Positions 61,824-64,000 of a stretch of 64,000 nucleotides of DNA are shown here, piece after piece; the stretch's first letter is position 1, and every line of letters starts with the position of its first letter. The notes below the pieces were generated by a model. That model was not told the origin of the DNA, searched no databases, and saw only the letters and a program-made list of their open reading frames with translations. Source of the stretch: Paenibacillus zeisoli (GTDB taxonomy: Bacteria; Bacillota; Bacilli; Paenibacillales; Paenibacillaceae); NCBI RefSeq assembly GCF_003994465.1, contig NZ_RZNX01000001.1, positions 620,001 to 684,000 of the forward strand, read 5' to 3'. Both the position numbers and the translations under genes were made by a program.

Positions 61824-62804
61824 CTATTTGATAAAAGGAAACAAAAGCTTCTGATTATCCGGCCAGAGCATATTATCCAGATCGATGAGCTTCGTTCCTG
61901 TATCGAAGCGCTCCGGAATACTATTACCTTCAGCCAATTGTACTGCAGAGGACACAGCCAGATACCCATTGCTATATGGATTCTGCACAACCATGGCCTG
62001 AACCGTTCCTTCTTGCAGCTTTTCCATCATTTCAGGTGGATTGTCAAAAGTAATAAGCTTGGTCTTGCCACCGTATCCCAGCTCGTCAATCGCCTTCCCT
62101 GCACCAATCGAGGCTTCCGCATTTAGAGCTACAATCCCCTTAATGTTGGGGAATTCGTGAATCATGGTCCTCGTCAGTGTATCCGCCAAACGCTCATCAG
62201 ACCCGCAATACTCAATATCTGCGATCTTTAAATCCGGGAAACGGGCAATATAATCCATAAAGCCTTCTTCCCTTTGATCCGCATTACGAGCTCCTTTTAC
62301 GAAATTGATGATGCCGATTTCGCCTTCGGTACCGGTAAGTTCAACAAGACGCTCCGCCGCCTTCTGACCGGCCTCGTAATTGTTGGCCCCGATATAGGAC
62401 TTCACTTTCGCTGAGGCAACTTCTGCATCCATGGACAACACCGGTATACCATAATAGGAAGCTTGATCCGTCACTTGTGCCAATGCCATATAGTCACTGG
62501 CAGACAAAATTATCGCATCTGTTCCATTATGGATGGACTGCTCCATCAGAGCGATCTGTCCTTTATAGTCATTTTCGTTAGCTGGCGCCATGAAATCCAA
62601 CTTTACGTTATATTCCTTGGCAGCCACTTCGGCTCCCATCTTAATTGTCTTCCAGTAGTCACCGTGATCCATTTTGACAATCATACTCACCAGGGTCACC
62701 GACTCCTCCTCCGCTCTAAGGTCTATCGACGAGGAACAAAACCCGGCAGAGATGAATAGGATTATCATTACGCTAAGCCGAAGAATGAGCTTCTTGATCT
62801 TCAT
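61824..62804 (-). CDS. Sugar-binding protein paired with sensor kinase (RbsB-like)
   Basis: A 326-residue substrate-binding protein of the ribose/galactose family (about residues 40-315: VSMIVKMDHGDYWKTIKMGAEVAAKEYN, ILSASDYMALAQV, IGANNYEAGQKAAERL, VALNAEASIGAGKAIDEL). It has a signal sequence or anchor (about residues 5-25), but the AGFCSSS cysteine region is a weak lipobox. GGAGG lies 6 bases before the ATG, which overlaps the kinase stop (ATGA), so the two are translated together. No permease or ATPase is attached, so it probably presents a sugar to the kinase rather than to a transporter. Confidence 0.85.
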   Translation of the reverse strand: MKIKKLILRLSVMIILFISAGFCSSSIDLRAEEESVTLVSMIVKMDHGDYWKTIKMGAEVAAKEYNVKLDFMAPANENDYKGQIALMEQSIHNGTDAIILSASDYMALAQVTDQASYYGIPVLSMDAEVASAKVKSYIGANNYEAGQKAAERLVELTGTEGEIGIINFVKGARNADQREEGFMDYIARFPDLKIADIEYCGSDERLADTLTRTMIHEFPNIKGIVALNAEASIGAGKAIDELGYGGKTKLITFDNPPEMMEKLQEGTVQAMVVQNPYSNGYLAVSSAVQLAEGNSIPERFDTGTKLIDLDNMLWPDNQKLLFPFIK

Positions 62805-64000
62805 GGCTGTCCTCCATTACCGTGGATTTCCGGTTTTGAGATTATAGGAAGCCGGACAGTCACCGTTGTTCCCTCTTCCAGCTCACTTTCAAAAGTCAGC
62901 CCGTACGGCGTTCCATAGTAAAGCGAGATGCGTTCATGCACATTTCTTACTCCAACCCCGGATCCGCTCTCTTGTCTGGACCGTCCTGTTAGTACTCCTC
63001 TAAGCACTTCTTCGGACATACCGACACCATTGTCGGTCACCCGAATGAATAGACACTCATCCTCGATCCAGGAGTAAATCCCGATAAAACCTTCATCCAC
63101 CATCATTTCAATACCATGATGAATCGCGTTCTCGACTAATGGTTGGAGAATAAGCTTTAGCGTCATACAATTCAGGGCTTCGTCCTGGGCCTCAATCTCA
63201 TACTGGAACTTATTCTTGAAACGAATCTTCTGGATAATCAGGTAATTACGCACATGCTCCAGTTCATCCTGTACCGAGATAATATTGTTCCCTTTGCTAA
63301 GACTGATCCGGAAGAACTTGGATAACGAAGTAATCGTCGTAACTACCTCTTCCTTCCGTCCCATTTCGGCCATTCGCGTGACGGAATTTAATGTGTTGTA
63401 TAGAAAATGAGGGTTAATCTGGGCCTGAAGAACCTCCAGCTCTCCTTTACGCTTCGCTTCCTGCTCCAAGATTATCTGATCCATAAGTTCCCGTATTCTG
63501 CGGATCATGAGATTGAACCTCTTGGAGAGCTGCTCCACCTCATAAGCGCCGCTTACATCAATTATGGTGGCGAAGTCACCATCTTCCACCTTTTTCACTG
63601 ATCTCTCCAGATTCCGGAGAGGCTTGGCAATACGATAAGACACAAATACAGAGACGATCAGAACAATCCCCAGCATCACGAGCAAAAACCAGAGCATAAA
63701 GGCATTAATGTCCTTCTTGGTGGTCATGATTTCATCCGCATAGGTCACACCTACAACTTTCCAGCCTGTGGGCTGTACCGTCTTTATCGTAATAATCCGT
63801 TCTTCGCCAGTGGAGTCATCCATATAGCTGCCGAAAGAATAATTCAGCACAGGCTCCAGATTCTCGTACTTAAGTCCGGCATAGATAAGCTGCTGCTGCG
63901 GATGGTAGACAATGTTTCCAAGGCCATCAATGATGTATACATATCCCTTCTTGCCGAGACTTACCCGCTTACTCAGTTCATCAATAGTCCGAAAATTAAT
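62801..64000 (-). CDS. Sensor histidine kinase, dCache/HAMP/His_kinase type (partial)
   Basis: The 3' 399 codons of a sensor kinase whose start lies beyond the right edge of the window. The frame is open to base 64000. The first visible part is a Cache sensor domain (GKKGYVYIIDGLGNIVYHP). One membrane segment (MLWFLLVMLGIVLIVSVFVSY), a HAMP domain (IAKPLRNLERSVKKVEDGDF), the YesM-type phosphoacceptor domain QINPHFLYNTLNSV and an ATPase domain (LVENAIHHGIE, DNGVGM, GVGVRNVHERI) follow. Such kinases usually signal to AraC-type (YesN) regulators, probably encoded just outside. It is coupled to the sugar-binding protein gene. Confidence 0.93.
   Translation of the reverse strand: MNFRTIDELSKRVSLGKKGYVYIIDGLGNIVYHPQQQLIYAGLKYENLEPVLNYSFGSYMDDSTGEERIITIKTVQPTGWKVVGVTYADEIMTTKKDINAFMLWFLLVMLGIVLIVSVFVSYRIAKPLRNLERSVKKVEDGDFATIIDVSGAYEVEQLSKRFNLMIRRIRELMDQIILEQEAKRKGELEVLQAQINPHFLYNTLNSVTRMAEMGRKEEVVTTITSLSKFFRISLSKGNNIISVQDELEHVRNYLIIQKIRFKNKFQYEIEAQDEALNCMTLKLILQPLVENAIHHGIEMMVDEGFIGIYSWIEDECLFIRVTDNGVGMSEEVLRGVLTGRSRQESGSGVGVRNVHERISLYYGTPYGLTFESELEEGTTVTVRLPIISKPEIHGNGGQP

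Noticed and set aside
1..64000. CRISPR array, insertion sequence, prophage or replication origin
   Set aside because: No regularly spaced direct repeats, transposase frames, phage structural genes or DnaA-box clusters were noticed by eye. The parE-parC pair is topoisomerase IV, not the gyrBA of an origin region.

Overview
The window reads as a chromosomal segment of an endospore-forming Firmicute, most likely Paenibacillus or a close relative. The evidence is strong GGAGG-type ribosome binding sites, frequent GTG/TTG starts, sporulation genes (spoVK, cotE, cotH), a GlnR-type nitrogen regulator, catabolite-response (cre) sites, and gene order matching the Bacillus block cotE-mutS-mutL-(methyltransferase)-miaA-hfq...spoVK-hflX-ynbB-glnR-glnA. 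Base composition is moderate. I see no prophage, insertion sequence, CRISPR array or rRNA operon. Most of the window is ordinary housekeeping and accessory sequence.

Region 1 (1-2.9 kb): lexA, a signal peptidase I gene, two small overlapping genes of unknown function, a nucleotidyltransferase-fold gene preceded by a LexA-like box, and a small membrane protein. Region 2 (2.9-21.7 kb, minus strand): glnR-glnA behind a promoter with two perfect GlnR/TnrA boxes; then, moving upstream, a methionine gamma-lyase-like gene, hflX, spoVK, a YdcF-family gene, a DUF402 phosphatase, a class A penicillin-binding protein, hfq, miaA, an RsmJ/YpiP-like methyltransferase, mutL, mutS, a putative amidoligase and cotE. 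The amidoligase, between a coat morphogen and mutS, is the least explained gene here.

Region 3 (21.8-32.6 kb): an aromatic-acid-exporter-type membrane protein, a sulfonate/thiamine-precursor-type ABC importer, an M32 carboxypeptidase, a divergent pair (IscA-like protein and beta-carbonic anhydrase), a YyaL-type thioredoxin-domain protein, a DUF4190 protein, cotH and an unlisted 36-residue membrane peptide. Region 4 (32.7-43.1 kb): an ABC/FtsX exporter with its own two-component system, a cre-controlled DUF485/acetate-type symporter operon, a 14-helix drug exporter whose promoter carries two copies of an inverted repeat next to what looks like the stump of a divergent MarR repressor gene, a secreted M14 carboxypeptidase and an orphan exported protein.

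Region 5 (43.3-56.8 kb): a prohibitin-like protein, a YlmA-type ATPase, an acetyltransferase, an RlmI-like methyltransferase, an RluA-family pseudouridine synthase, a MarR regulator, topoisomerase IV (parE-parC), an ABC-2 exporter, an SGNH hydrolase, a tRNA-Lys(CTT) and a CAP-domain protein. Region 6 (57-64 kb, minus strand): a dCache sensor kinase cut by the window edge, a translationally coupled sugar-binding protein, a metallo-beta-lactamase-fold hydrolase and the mglBAC galactoside importer with a cre site on its promoter. Together these look like a sugar sensing and uptake unit.

The most useful leads are the divergent MFS/MarR-remnant control region (40.2-40.4 kb), the cotE-linked amidoligase, the LexA-like box before the nucleotidyltransferase, and the kinase/binding-protein pair at the right edge. 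None of them is proven to be a new system from sequence alone.
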